Below, piece by piece: positions 19,761-29,322 of a stretch of DNA of 42,274 nt; the stretch's first letter is position 1, and every line of letters begins with the position of its first letter. The notes under the pieces are model-generated. The model was not told the origin of the DNA. It searched no databases and saw only the letters and a list, made by a program, of their open reading frames with translations. Made by a program: the position numbers and the translations under genes. The DNA comes from CAZACQ01 sp964483725 (lineage in GTDB: Bacteria > Patescibacteriota > Gracilibacteria > Absconditabacterales > Absconditicoccaceae), in assembly GCA_964483725.1 (NCBI GenBank), contig CAZACQ010000007.1, forward strand, positions 1-42,274. The letters run 5' to 3'.

Positions 19761-20837
19761 TTATTCTTTAGAAGATACTGCAGTTAGTAATTTTGTTTGA
19801 TTTTCCATCACTAAGTCATTTATTATTTCATCAATCTCTCCTGATAATATTCAAGGTAAATTTGACCATGATTTTTTTATACGATGGTCAGTGACTCTAT
19901 CTTGAGGAAAATTGTATGTTCTAATTTTTTCTGACCTATCTCATGTTCATATTTGGTCTGCTTTTTCTTCCATTAATTTTTCATGATGTTCTTTTTGTTC
20001 TATTTCGTATAGTCTTGATTTTAACACTTGAAAGGCCCTTTCTTTATTTTGAAGTTGTGATTTTCATTCTCATATAGTTACTATTAATCATGTTGGTTTA
20101 TGTATTAATCTTACTCATGTTTGGTTTTTATTGGCATTTTGTCATCAAGCTGAACTTGCTGCATATGTAGTTAGTTCTACATCATTTTTGTTTAAATTAA
20201 CTTGCACATCATCTACTTCAGGCATAATACTTACTGTAACAGTACTTGTATGTACCCTTCATCCACTTTCTGTATCAGGAATTCTTTGAACTCTGTGAAC
20301 TCAACTTTCAAATTTTAATTTTGAATATACATTTTCTCAAGATATTTTTATTATAGCTACTTTTAATCATCATATATCACTTGCTTGTTCTTCAACTATT
20401 TCAGCATTCCATCAAATTATTTCAGCATATCTAAGATACATTCTCATAAGTTCCATAGCAAAAAGTCATGCCTCATCTCATCATGCAGCAGGTCTGATTT
20501 CCATAAATATATTTTTATCATCATTTGGGTCTTTGGGAAGCATAGCTATTTTTAATTTTTCTTCTAATTCTTTTATTGCTTCTTCACTATTTTTTAAATC
20601 TTCTTTTGCCATACTTACAATCTCTTCATCACTTTCGTTCTCAATCATTTGTTTTGACTCCTCCGAAGTATTATAATGCTTTTTGTACTCTTGATATAAA
20701 TCATAAGCTTCTTGTAAATTTGAAAGCTCTCTATTTAATTTTATCATTTTCTCATTATCTGAAAATACTTCTGGTTTACATAATTCATCTTTTATCTCAT
20801 TGTATCTTGATTCTAAATTTTTAACTTTATCCCACAT
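19761..20837 (-). CDS. prfA: Peptide chain release factor 1 (reads UAA and UAG)
   Basis: Reads as 358 aa, the usual RF1 length. The codon-reading tripeptide is PDT (residues 187-189, in HRVQRIPDTES), of the RF1 PxT type and not the RF2 SPF type. GGQ lies at residues 231-233 and is written TGA TGA CAA (20139-20147). After GGQ the sequence is NANKNQTGVR where most RF1 proteins have HVNTTDSAVR, so the flank is unusual. RF1 ends translation at UAA and UAG, the only stops used here; the absence of an RF2 fits UGA being glycine. It sits between an M50 protease gene and dnaA. Confidence 0.95.
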
Positions 20838-20864
20838 TTCTTTTAATTTTAGATATAAAATAGT

Positions 20865-21518
20865 TTAATAAAAAATTTTACTTATTATTATGAATATTAT
20901 TCAAAATATTGTTTCTCATACTCAATAAATATATTGTGATATTTTGTCTGAACTTATAGGTATAATTACTAGTATAAATATTACTATATACAAATATATT
21001 GAGTATTTTTTTATAAAATCAGCAATGAAAGAGTTTTTTAATTTTAGTAATCTAAATCAATCCAGAGGAGGAATTGGTAAAAAGTTAAATATTGCTAATA
21101 TTATATTTATTATGCTAAATAGTGTTAAGAAAAATATAATTTGATTATCTGAGTTAATAATACTTCATGCACTTTGAATTCATACTATATACTTAGAATA
21201 AAAAAATAAAATAAATACTCATATTATACTTAGTAATAAGTTGGATATAGGTCATGAAACTGTGAATATAATTTCTCATGAAGTTTTGTCTTTGTAATAG
21301 TTGCTATTAGTTTGTGTTGGTCTGCTTCGTGAGAAATTTATTAGGAATGCAAATATTAGTCATATTATACTTAGATGCTTTATAGGATTTATACTTAATT
21401 TTTTGTTTATTTTGGGACTGGGATCTCAAAGTTTATAAGATATATATGCATGTGTATATTCATGAACTGTGATAGATATTATAATTATAATTAATAAATA
21501 AACAAGTTCCAAAATCAT
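20865..21518 (-). CDS. Site-2-type membrane metalloprotease (peptidase M50)
   Basis: Reads as 217 aa, a compact M50. The first membrane helix carries the zinc motif HEYTH (His19, Glu20, His23), and the second half has NFLPIPPLDGFRLL, the NPxPPLDG element that gives the third ligand. FTVSGPISNLLLS matches the conserved G-P-xxN turn. There are about five membrane helices. M50 proteases cut within the membrane. It has no PDZ domain, so its substrate is not indicated. It lies 33 bases after the binding-protein gene and 27 bases before prfA on the same strand. Confidence 0.9.
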
Positions 21519-21551
21519 ATATATTTTTTGCTAATTAAATTTTATACAAAA

Positions 21552-23486
21552 TTAATCATTTATATTACTTGATATAAACTCTACAAAATTCTCCCAATTA
21601 AGTATCTCTTCAGAATCTATTTCTGGTCTATAACTAATTTTTACTTCATTAATATGATCCTTCATAAACCAGTAATCATAAAGTCTTTCTGGATAAGTAA
21701 CATCAAGACTATCTTTGATATTCATGTTTCAATATTGTTTTCATAGTATCAAAAATGGTATTTCACTTGAATATGTAGAATGTATAGAATTTAGTAAATT
21801 TTCAGCTGTACTTCATTCATTTCTAAAATATTGATTTATATTTGAAGCCATTTCATTATTTACATATCATGAAGGGTTTATTTCAGGATTATTTGTAGTG
21901 AACATATTTGATATATCTTTTTTCAATCACATATTTATTGATCTAATAGTTATATCATAATTTTTTGACTGAATTTGTCATTGAAATCTCTCAGATGATT
22001 CAAAACCTTCAAAACTGAAGTAATCTCTTACTCAATTATTTTCAAATATTTCTTCTAATCTTTCTTTAATATAATTATTTATTTCATTTTCATAATATAT
22101 TATTTTTATTTCTAACTCTTCTTCGCTTCATGCTATTTCTTCTGTTGGTCTATCTTGATAATGTACTGTAAATTCATATATTGTTTCTCAATCTCACCTT
22201 ACTATATAATTATTTTCTCAAACTGATATATTATTAAAATCAGGTGATATATTATATCTTGCAGTATCTCATCAGTCATATCATTGTAGTGTATAAGAAG
22301 CTCAATCATCTACTTGAACTGAAACTTCATCAAATGTTCTATCAAATTCAAAGTTTAGTTCATATCTTTCGTCAATATTATCTAAATAATATTGTCATGT
22401 AAAATTTTCTTGATTTATTGTATTTCATAAGCTTGGCATTTCTATTTCAACTTCTTGTGACTCTGATAAGTTTTCTTCAAAACTAGATAATGTTTCGTAT
22501 AAATCATTTCAAGATATATCAGTTTCAAATAAAAATCTGTCTTTTATAAAGTATTTATCATAATCTCAAGTATATATATTTGAGTTAACTTCATTTCCAA
22601 TTGCTCTTCTTATATTTCAATTGATTGATTCTGAATCAATATTGAAAAATATAGAAATAAAGTTGTTCAAGATTACTTTATTATTTCTGAATCAATCAAT
22701 GTTTTCATTATGTATATATAAGTCAACTATATCAGATGATTGTTGATAATTTTTAAATTCTTCTATATCATTAAATCTTTTGGCTTGATAAAATCTTACA
22801 TAACTATCTTCACATTCTGACATATTGAAAACTATACTATTTGGGTCGCTTGTTCATTGTTCTATACTTGCACAGTTTGTACCTATTGGGTCTGGTCAAT
22901 ATGATTCAATATATTGTCAAAAGTTCTCTTCTCATTCAAGTATATGTTTTGGTAGAATGAATTCTGAGAAAAATATTTTATTGTCAGCAGATCAATTTGG
23001 AAATGAAACAGCTACTCAATCTTCTTCTTTATTTACATCTATATTTGCAAAAGTGTTTAAATAATTTATTGATCGCTTATTTTCTTTTATAATATTGTTA
23101 TATGTAAAATATATATCTTCATTTGTTACAGGAGTTCAATCAGATCGATATTTACCATCTTTAACTGAAACTTTAAAGTCCCTGTAGTCATTTGTCTCTA
23201 CATTACATAGATCCTCTTCAAATTCAACATTTGTTCACTCAACATATGGACTCATACATCAATTAAATATTAATGATTGAAAAAACCTATCTTCTCAATC
23301 ATCACTTAAATATGGTAGGTATGCAGGAGATGAAAAAGTTCAATGTACAAATGTTCATCATCTTGTTGGTTTCTTTTCAGATACATCTAATATATATACA
23401 TAAAAAATGTGCAATGTAATAATTCACCAAAGCACAAGTATTGATGTGTAAAAATATTTTAGAAACTTAGAATGTGTAATTCTCAT
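21552..23486 (-). CDS. Membrane-anchored OppA/DppA-like solute-binding protein (SBP_bac_5)
   Basis: Reads as 644 aa with one N-terminal membrane segment (residues 9-31) and no lipobox. Family features are visible: PTRGGTFVHGTFSSPAYLPY and DRFFQSLIFNGCM near the mature N-terminus, then VSVKDGKYRSDGTPVTNEDIYFTYNNI, which matches the DGxxLTAxDVxFT motif, and YGPDPIGTNCA near residue 220, like the PVGTGPY motif. Conservation is weak elsewhere. Classic members feed oligopeptides to an ABC permease, but no permease or ATPase gene is present here. The family call is from these motifs. It lies between secG and the M50 protease gene. Confidence 0.75.
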
Positions 23487-23522
23487 ATCATATTATTTAT
23501 GATTATTTTAAAATTAATTTTT

Positions 23523-23744
23523 TTATAGGTAAGGTAAAAATAATGCTATTGAAAAGAAAATTATAGCACTAATTATTGCAGATTTTTTAAGTCATCATTC
23601 AACACTTTTTTTACTTCATGCATCATCACCTCATGCACCTCATGCTATTCAGCTTCAAAGACCTCATTTGGGACTCATAAGTAATATTGATGCAACACAA
23701 ATTATTCAAGATATAATCATTATTATTGTAAGCAATGTACTCAT
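23523..23744 (-). CDS. secG: Preprotein translocase subunit SecG
   Basis: Reads as 73 aa, the SecG size. Two membrane helices (residues 2-21 and 52-70) enclose a glycine-rich cytoplasmic loop, SPKGGLGSGIAGGAGG, in which most glycines are TGA. This is the SecG pattern (QxxRGAGLGxxFGGG). SecG assists SecYE in protein export. It is the first gene of a minus-strand run (secG, binding protein, M50 protease, prfA, dnaA), with a consensus-like promoter that overlaps the rnpB control region. Confidence 0.85.
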
Positions 23745-23793
23745 TTTCAAATTATAATTAATATATAAATGTTTATTGTTATACATAAAATTC

Positions 23794-23821
23794 TTTATAA
23801 TTTTTTTAACTTGAAAATCAA
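23794..23821 (-). promoter_or_regulatory. Promoter for secG and genes downstream
   Basis: On the minus strand TTGATT (23816-23821) and TATAAA (23794-23799) are 16 bases apart. The start of transcription would be about 45 bases before the secG ATG. Confidence 0.6.
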
Positions 23822-23841
23822 GCAAAATTAATTATTTTATA
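23811..23841 (+). promoter_or_regulatory. Likely rnpB promoter
   Basis: TTGAAA at 23811-23816 fits a -35 box; an AT-rich TTTATA near 23836 is a weaker -10. The -35 overlaps the -35 of the divergent secG promoter by one base. The -10 position is uncertain because the first RNase P helix starts almost at once. Confidence 0.45.
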
Positions 23842-23842
23842 C

Positions 23843-24192
23843 TTATGCTCTAGTAGGTAATACCTTATATTTAAAATTAAGGAGGAAAGTCCCAACACCA
23901 TAAAACTGCTAGCTGCTAACAGCAGCTGGATCTCAATATAAATTTGAGCAAAGGAAAGTGCCACAGAGACGGAAACTACTCTAAAATTTTAGAGGAAAGG
24001 TGCAACGTGAGGATGTTTATACATTTTTAGTATAGCTACCTCTACTGAAATATTAGGAATTAATATTCAGTGGTAAACCCTAGCTGGTGCAAACTTACTT
24101 CTATTTTTAGAAGGTAGTGCTTAAAATTAGCTATAAGCTAGTTTAGATAAATTTTACCAAATACAGAATTGGGCTTATTGCTAGAGCATATT
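23843..24192 (+). ncRNA. rnpB: RNase P RNA, catalytic subunit
   Basis: Conserved regions of bacterial RNase P RNA appear in order: GAGGAAAGTCC (CR I, 23881-23891), CACAGAGACGGAA (CR II), GAGGAAAGGTGCAACG (CR III), GGTAAACCC then GGTGCAA (CR IV), and TTAGATAAATTTTACC with ACAGAATTGGGCTTAT (CR V). The ends pair as helix P1: TATGCTCTAG with CTAGAGCATA. This RNA matures tRNA 5' ends together with RnpA. Length of about 350 bases is normal. Ends are set from P1 and may be off by a few bases. Confidence 0.95.
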
Positions 24193-24194
24193 AT

Positions 24195-24270
24195 TTATAA
24201 ATTTATTTAAATTAATTTAGCTTGCATTTTTTACTTAAATATGTATTAGTTAGTTTAAATAAATTTATAA
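24195..24270. repeat. Perfect 17-bp inverted repeat after rnpB
   Basis: Arms 24195-24211 and 24254-24270 are exact reverse complements made only of A and T, separated by 42 bases. It sits right after RNase P RNA and 25 bases before the next start codon. It may form a terminator-like or protective hairpin for rnpB, or a regulatory leader for the surface gene set. Confidence 0.65.
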
Positions 24271-24294
24271 TTTTCATGAATTAAAATTAAGAAT

Positions 24295-25464
24295 ATGAAA
24301 AAATTAATATATATTTTGTGAGCATTGTTTGTGTTTTTTCCATTTTTATCATATGCAGATATTAGTATATCTCCTCTTAGGTTTGAATTTGAAATTGAAG
24401 CTTGAGATGATGTAAATGAAACAATTAGAGTTACTAATCGTGCTGATGAGTCTGTAACATTGTATACTTCAAAAGAAAACTTTGTTTCATGAGATGAAAC
24501 TTGAAGACCTAGATTTATTGATAGATCTGAATTGCCAAATCCTGAATTTGCTATGTCAAACTGGATTGAAATACCTCAGGATACTCTAACACTTTCTCCT
24601 TGAGAAACTAGGGAAGTGGATTTTTCAATAAATGTCCCAGATAATGCTGAGCCAGGATGACATTATTGAGCTTTGTTTTTTTCTCCAGGTGCTTGAGACT
24701 GACAAGTAGCAGTAGTTAGTAGAATATGAGCTTTGATGCTTGTTGATGTGCCTTGAGAAGTTGAGGAATATTGAGAATTAGAAAGTTTTGAGATATGAAC
24801 TATTTTTGATGATGATTTTTCTGTTAATGATCAATTTGACTCTTTTCCAATAAGTTTTCTTACTAGGTTTGAGAATATGTGAAATGTTCATATAAGACCT
24901 GAGTGAAAAATTGAAATTATTAATGAAGATTGAGAAGTTTTAGAAAATATATGAAAAGAAAGGATAACATCTCCAGCATGAGCATTTGTATGAGAAAGAT
25001 TGGTAGATTATATACCTATTAATGATTGATGAGGTAATGTTTTACCTAATTCAATTAGAGCATTTGAGTCAACATGGAACTGATTTGGTTATAATGTCTT
25101 GGATGATGAATGAAGGCAATTGGTTAAATTTAGAGATTTACAAGAACATTATGAAAATAAAGCAAGTGAGGATGCTCAATATTTGAATTTTTGGGAAAAG
25201 ATAGATCAGGTACCTGTAGAAGAAGAATTTACAATACAAATGGAACTTAGTTATACTACAAAAGATTGAGAAAAAGAAGTATTTTATGATGATGATACTA
25301 TCCAAATAGAGTATTTGGACTCCAAAACAGTCATTAACTATCCTATTATTATTGCTATAGCTTTAATATTTCTAGCTATTATTGCTTTATTATTTTGGAA
25401 CAAAAAAAGAGCAGAAGAAAAGTTGAGACAAAAAATTATGGAAGAAATGAAGTCATCTTGATAA
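24295..25464 (+). CDS. Exported DUF916-like protein with C-terminal membrane anchor
   Basis: Reads as 389 aa. A signal peptide ends near residue 22 (LSYA). The body begins DISISPLRFEFEIEAGDDVN, then strands such as TIRVTNRADESVTLYTSKENF and TLSPGETREVDFSINVPDNA EPGGHYGALFF in sequence, the DUF916-like Ig pattern common in exported proteins of Patescibacteria and Gram-positives. A single membrane helix (about residues 345-365) and a basic cytoplasmic tail end the protein. It probably displays an Ig-like domain at the surface. It opens a run of seven exported-protein genes on the + strand; the next gene begins 22 bases later. Confidence 0.7.
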
Positions 25465-25486
25465 ATTTATTTACAAATAATTTTTA

Positions 25487-25921
25487 ATGAAAAAGATTCT
25501 TATAGTACTAATTTTGTTTTTTTCTTCCTTTTGAAGTGTAATTTTTTCTAGTGAAAAAGTTCAAATATTTGCTACAGTAGGTGATCTAGCTCCTTCACCT
25601 AGAATAATATCTGTACAGCCTAGCTCTGATCCGGTTTTTGTTCAAGCTGGAACTTTGCAGTATTTCACAATAGAATATGAAATTTCTGAAGAATATTTAG
25701 ATGATGAAACTATTGATAACATTTACTATTCAATAACTTCTGCTGACTGAGCAGTAAATCCAAGTTTTTGAACTATAGAATCATCTTGAAGTATTAATTT
25801 TTATTATAATGCCCCTTCTGATACTGGTTTTAGATCTGAAGAGATTACTTTTACTATGTTGCAATCAAGTGATGACTGAGACTCTATAGTTAGTCATAAT
25901 ATTGCAGTTTATGTGTTTTAA
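25487..25921 (+). CDS. Small exported protein, unknown function
   Basis: Reads as 144 aa with an N-terminal hydrophobic signal (residues 4-20). The mature part looks like one beta-sandwich: IISVQPSSDPVFVQAGTLQY, FTIEYEISEEYLDDET and EEITFTMLQSSDDGDSIV strands with acidic loops. No family is recognised. It lies between two other exported proteins with gaps under 25 bases, so the three are likely made together and may act together. Confidence 0.6.
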
Positions 25922-25934
25922 AATTAAATAAATT

Positions 25935-27038
25935 ATGAGAAGATTATTAATTTTTGTTTTTGTTTTTGTAGTAATTTTGTTCTTTTATAATAATATTACA
26001 GATGATTTTGATATTGATGATATCTTAGTTAATGATTATTTTGCAAAAAATCTTACTTGGGATACTGAATTTTCTGATGTTGTATCATTTAGAAAAGATG
26101 ATTTAATTAATTATTACTTTATACTCAATATTGAATCAGACAAAATATATTCACTAAATTTTGATGATTCTTTGATTAAGGAGGACTTTATGTTTAATAA
26201 TTTTGATTTGACTTATCAAAATCTTTCAGCAAACAATTATTTGTTTTTTTTATCATGAACTAAAGCTAGTTCTTGAAGATTAAAATTATGAGATCTTGCT
26301 GATTTTTGAAATTATACAAAATCTGATTGATGACTATCTTTCGATTCAATTTCTTATTATGAAAACTATTATCAAACTTGATCATCCTTAGAAGATTCAG
26401 ACTTTGAAGAATGAGAAGAATTCAGTGACGAGGATACTGTTGAATTAAGTTTAGAAAATGAAGAATCTTCAAATGATGAGAAGGATGATATTTGATATGA
26501 ATGATCTGATTTTGATCTACAATTGTCAGAAACATCAATTAATATATCAGAGAATAGTCTAATTGAGATAAAATGATATGGTGCATCACAAGTATCTCTT
26601 GTTTGAATTTGAGATAAGTTTTTTGATATTCAGGAAGATGATTGAAATTATTTTTTTCTTATTCCATCAGGAACTTTTAGTTCTTGAACATATTTTTCTT
26701 TTTTTATGGATGATTCAGAAAATATTGTATGAGATGAGTTGTCTTTAGAATTTTATTGAAAAGAATGAGAAATATCAATTTCTAGATTTATACCTAATAC
26801 AATAAACTTAGATAATGATTCATTAATAATTGTTCAATGAAAATGATTTGATGATGTTGTTTCTATTCAGTTAAGTAACAACGAAATTTTTGAAACAGCA
26901 GATTTTGAAATAATATCTGATACTACTTTGGCATTGAATTTACCAAGCGGTTTGAATAAAGATGAGTATTATCTAAATATAATGTGACTTGACAGGATAT
27001 ATGAATTGGATTATATTTCTTTTGAAGTTGTTGATTAA
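25935..27038 (+). CDS. Exported protein with two TIG-like domains
   Basis: Reads as 367 aa with an N-terminal membrane segment (residues 4-19). A very acidic Glu/Asp/Ser-rich stretch lies in the middle (about 160-190). The C-terminal third reads like an IPT/TIG Ig fold: FIPNTINLDNDSLIIVQGKG, then FDDVVSIQLSNNEIFETADF and DTTLALNLPSGLNKDEYYLN. A related unit precedes it (TSINISENSLIEIKGYGAS ... VSLVGIGDKFFDI). Such folds are common in surface and adhesion proteins. Function is not known. It lies 13 bases after the previous gene. Confidence 0.6.
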
Positions 27039-27060
27039 TTTAATAAATAATTAAACTATA

Positions 27061-29196
27061 ATGAAAAAAATAATTTTATATATAATTTCACTTTTATTTG
27101 TAGTCTCTCTATGATTTGCTGATAATTTTTATGATTTCACTTTGAAATTAAATTCTGAATGAAATGACCAGTATAGAAATTCAATATCTCAAATATGATC
27201 TTGAACTTTAGTTGATTTTAGATTTATTGCAATTAATTCCTCTGATGAGGAGACTAATCTAACTATTCCTTTTTGATTTGATTTGTATGATTATGATCTT
27301 GATAGCTGAGATTGTAATATTAATTCATATTCTATAGATAATAATAATTTAAATATTAAATTTGAAAATAATTGAAACTCAAGTTGTACATTAGAATCTT
27401 ATATGACATATAACTTAAATAATGTTGGAGATTATAATTTACAACCTATATTGTGAAATACATTACATTCATGAGTTAAATTCTCAGTTTATGATGATAT
27501 AGTTGTAAGCTCAGCAAGTACTGTTGATAGTGAATGAGATTGAAATTTAGACTCTATTAGTGTCTGATTCAATAAAGACTTTCCAACTGATTCTTTTGAT
27601 GATTATTATGATAATTTTTTTATAAAACACTCATGAAAGGAACTAGATTTTGAATATGATTGATTTGATAATTGAAATCTTATATTTTCTTTGGTAGAAT
27701 ATATGTCTTGAGATAAGGTTCCTAGTGTGTGAATAAGTGAGAGTTTTGAATATGAGTGATATAATTTTTTGGATTCTCAAATACAAGCAGTGGATAGAGT
27801 ATCACCTATACTTACTGTTTCTCCTGAGTGAGCTGAAGAATTTGATACTTCATTAGATATTGATTTTGATATGACTGAAATATGATATATATATTATTCA
27901 TTTGATGAGCTTGAGAAGGAAGACTTGATTAATGATTGAAATAAACTAAATTTTACTTGAACTACAAAAACAATTACAATTTGAAACTCAAGAGACTTGT
28001 ATACTGTCTGAAAAGATTTTGCTTGAAACTTGAGTTGAATTAAAACTTACGAATATACTAAGGATCTTCCTGACCCTGCTCCTTCTCCATGATGATGAGG
28101 TTGATGATGAGGTTGAGGAGCTCCAACTTGTAGACCTGCAGATTTAGTTTGTGAAGAATATCGCTGAGATTATATATGGCAAAGAGATGAATGAGTTGTT
28201 TGTGATTGATGAGATTTGTGAGATCCTTGTGATCCAGAAACTGAAGAAACAATTGAAGATGATGAAGAAGATGATGAAGATCTAGTTGATCCAGTTGATG
28301 AGGAAATAAAGGAGGATTTAGATTATGAATTTGACCAAACTTGATTCTTAATAAAAAGGTGAGTAGATTTTGAAACACTTAATTCAAGTATTCTTGGTTT
28401 TACTCCTATAGCTCTTGAATCTACAATAAATCAGATATTATCTATATTTGAAAGAGATAATACTTATATTTATGAAAAATCACTTGTATCTAATTATTTA
28501 GTAGAAAGAAAAGAAAATATATTTAATAAATTTGAAAAAACTATTGAGAATATATTTGAATATAGATCTAGTTGAGAATCTTCTTATGCAAATGATGCTT
28601 TAGCTTATCTTGCAGATTATAACCAAGAAAGAGAATTGGCATATGATTATATTTATTCTTTAGTAACAGATAGTGAAATAGACTATTTAGATACTTCTGT
28701 ATATATACCAGTTGATGCTTCTTTGAATCTTGCTTTTTTTCAAATTGAACAAATTATATTTGATAAAATACAATTACTTTATGAAAATAATCAAATAACA
28801 AGAGAAGATATTGATGAATATATTAATTATTATAATAGATTTGTTTGGAATATAGTTATCTATAGAATAGAAAATTCTGATTTTGCAAGGCAAGAAGCAT
28901 TAGCTTTGATACCATATATTGTAAAATACGATGGAATGGACTTGGATATTAGTGATAACTCATCAAATAATGAAAAATACCAAAGAGATTTATCAGTATG
29001 AGATGAATGAGCTGATGTACTTGAGCTACAAAATTATCTTAATGATAATTGATATTGGCCACAATCTATAGAAATTTCATGATACTTTTGAGAAATCACA
29101 TTGTCTTATGCAAAAAATTATTTATCAGATAATTATTGAATTGAAACTGATAGTATAAACTATATTGATACTAATACTTTAAATTTATATTTTTAA
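27061..29196 (+). CDS. Exported protein with C-terminal peptidoglycan-binding domain
   Basis: Reads as 711 aa with a signal peptide (cleavage near SLGFA, residue 20). The first 340 residues are beta-rich. A linker of nine straight glycines, six as consecutive or near-consecutive TGA, leads to a Cys-containing segment and a run of Glu/Asp (about 400-425). The next 200 residues are helical. The C-terminal 60 residues (LSVGDEGADVLELQNYLNDN, then GYFGEITLSYAKNY) match the PG_binding_1 fold, so the protein likely holds onto the cell wall. It ends at a strong terminator and closes the four-gene set begun at 24295. Confidence 0.78.
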
Positions 29197-29223
29197 AAAT
29201 AGCTTATTTAAGCTATTTTTTAT
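29194..29223 (+). terminator. Terminator after the peptidoglycan-binding protein gene
   Basis: AAAAATAGCTT and AAGCTATTTTT form a perfect stem with a short loop, and the T-run continues past it. Confidence 0.88.
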
Positions 29224-29261
29224 CTATTGACAAAAAGTTTTTAATAAATACATTCAAATAT

Positions 29262-29289
29262 TTGACATACTTTAAATACTAAGTATTAT
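29262..29289 (+). promoter_or_regulatory. Promoter of the barrel/FIVAR protein gene
   Basis: TTGACA (29262-29267) and TATTAT (29284-29289) are 16 bases apart, with about 27 bases from the expected start to the ATG. A second TTGACA at 29227 has no matching -10. Confidence 0.65.
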
Positions 29290-29322
29290 TATATATAATT
29301 TATATCTTTATATACAAAGAAA

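Noticed and set aside
18231..20837. Replication origin next to dnaA
   Set aside because: The gaps around dnaA are under 40 bases, contain no DnaA boxes, and dnaN is not adjacent.
26178..26193. AAGGAGGAC followed by ATG inside the TIG-like protein gene
   Set aside because: The ATG is in frame within a continuous protein and the match codes for Lys-Glu-Asp; it is most simply coding sequence and not a second start.
28080..28120. TGATGATGAGG repeats as a possible CRISPR-like or satellite array
   Set aside because: They are glycine codons in frame within a protein linker, with no spacers.
28078..28380. Minus-strand frame opposite the Gly/Asp-rich linker of the peptidoglycan-binding protein
   Set aside because: Its Leu/His/Asn-rich product is the mirror of the low-complexity GAT/GAA and TGATGA repeats on the coding strand.
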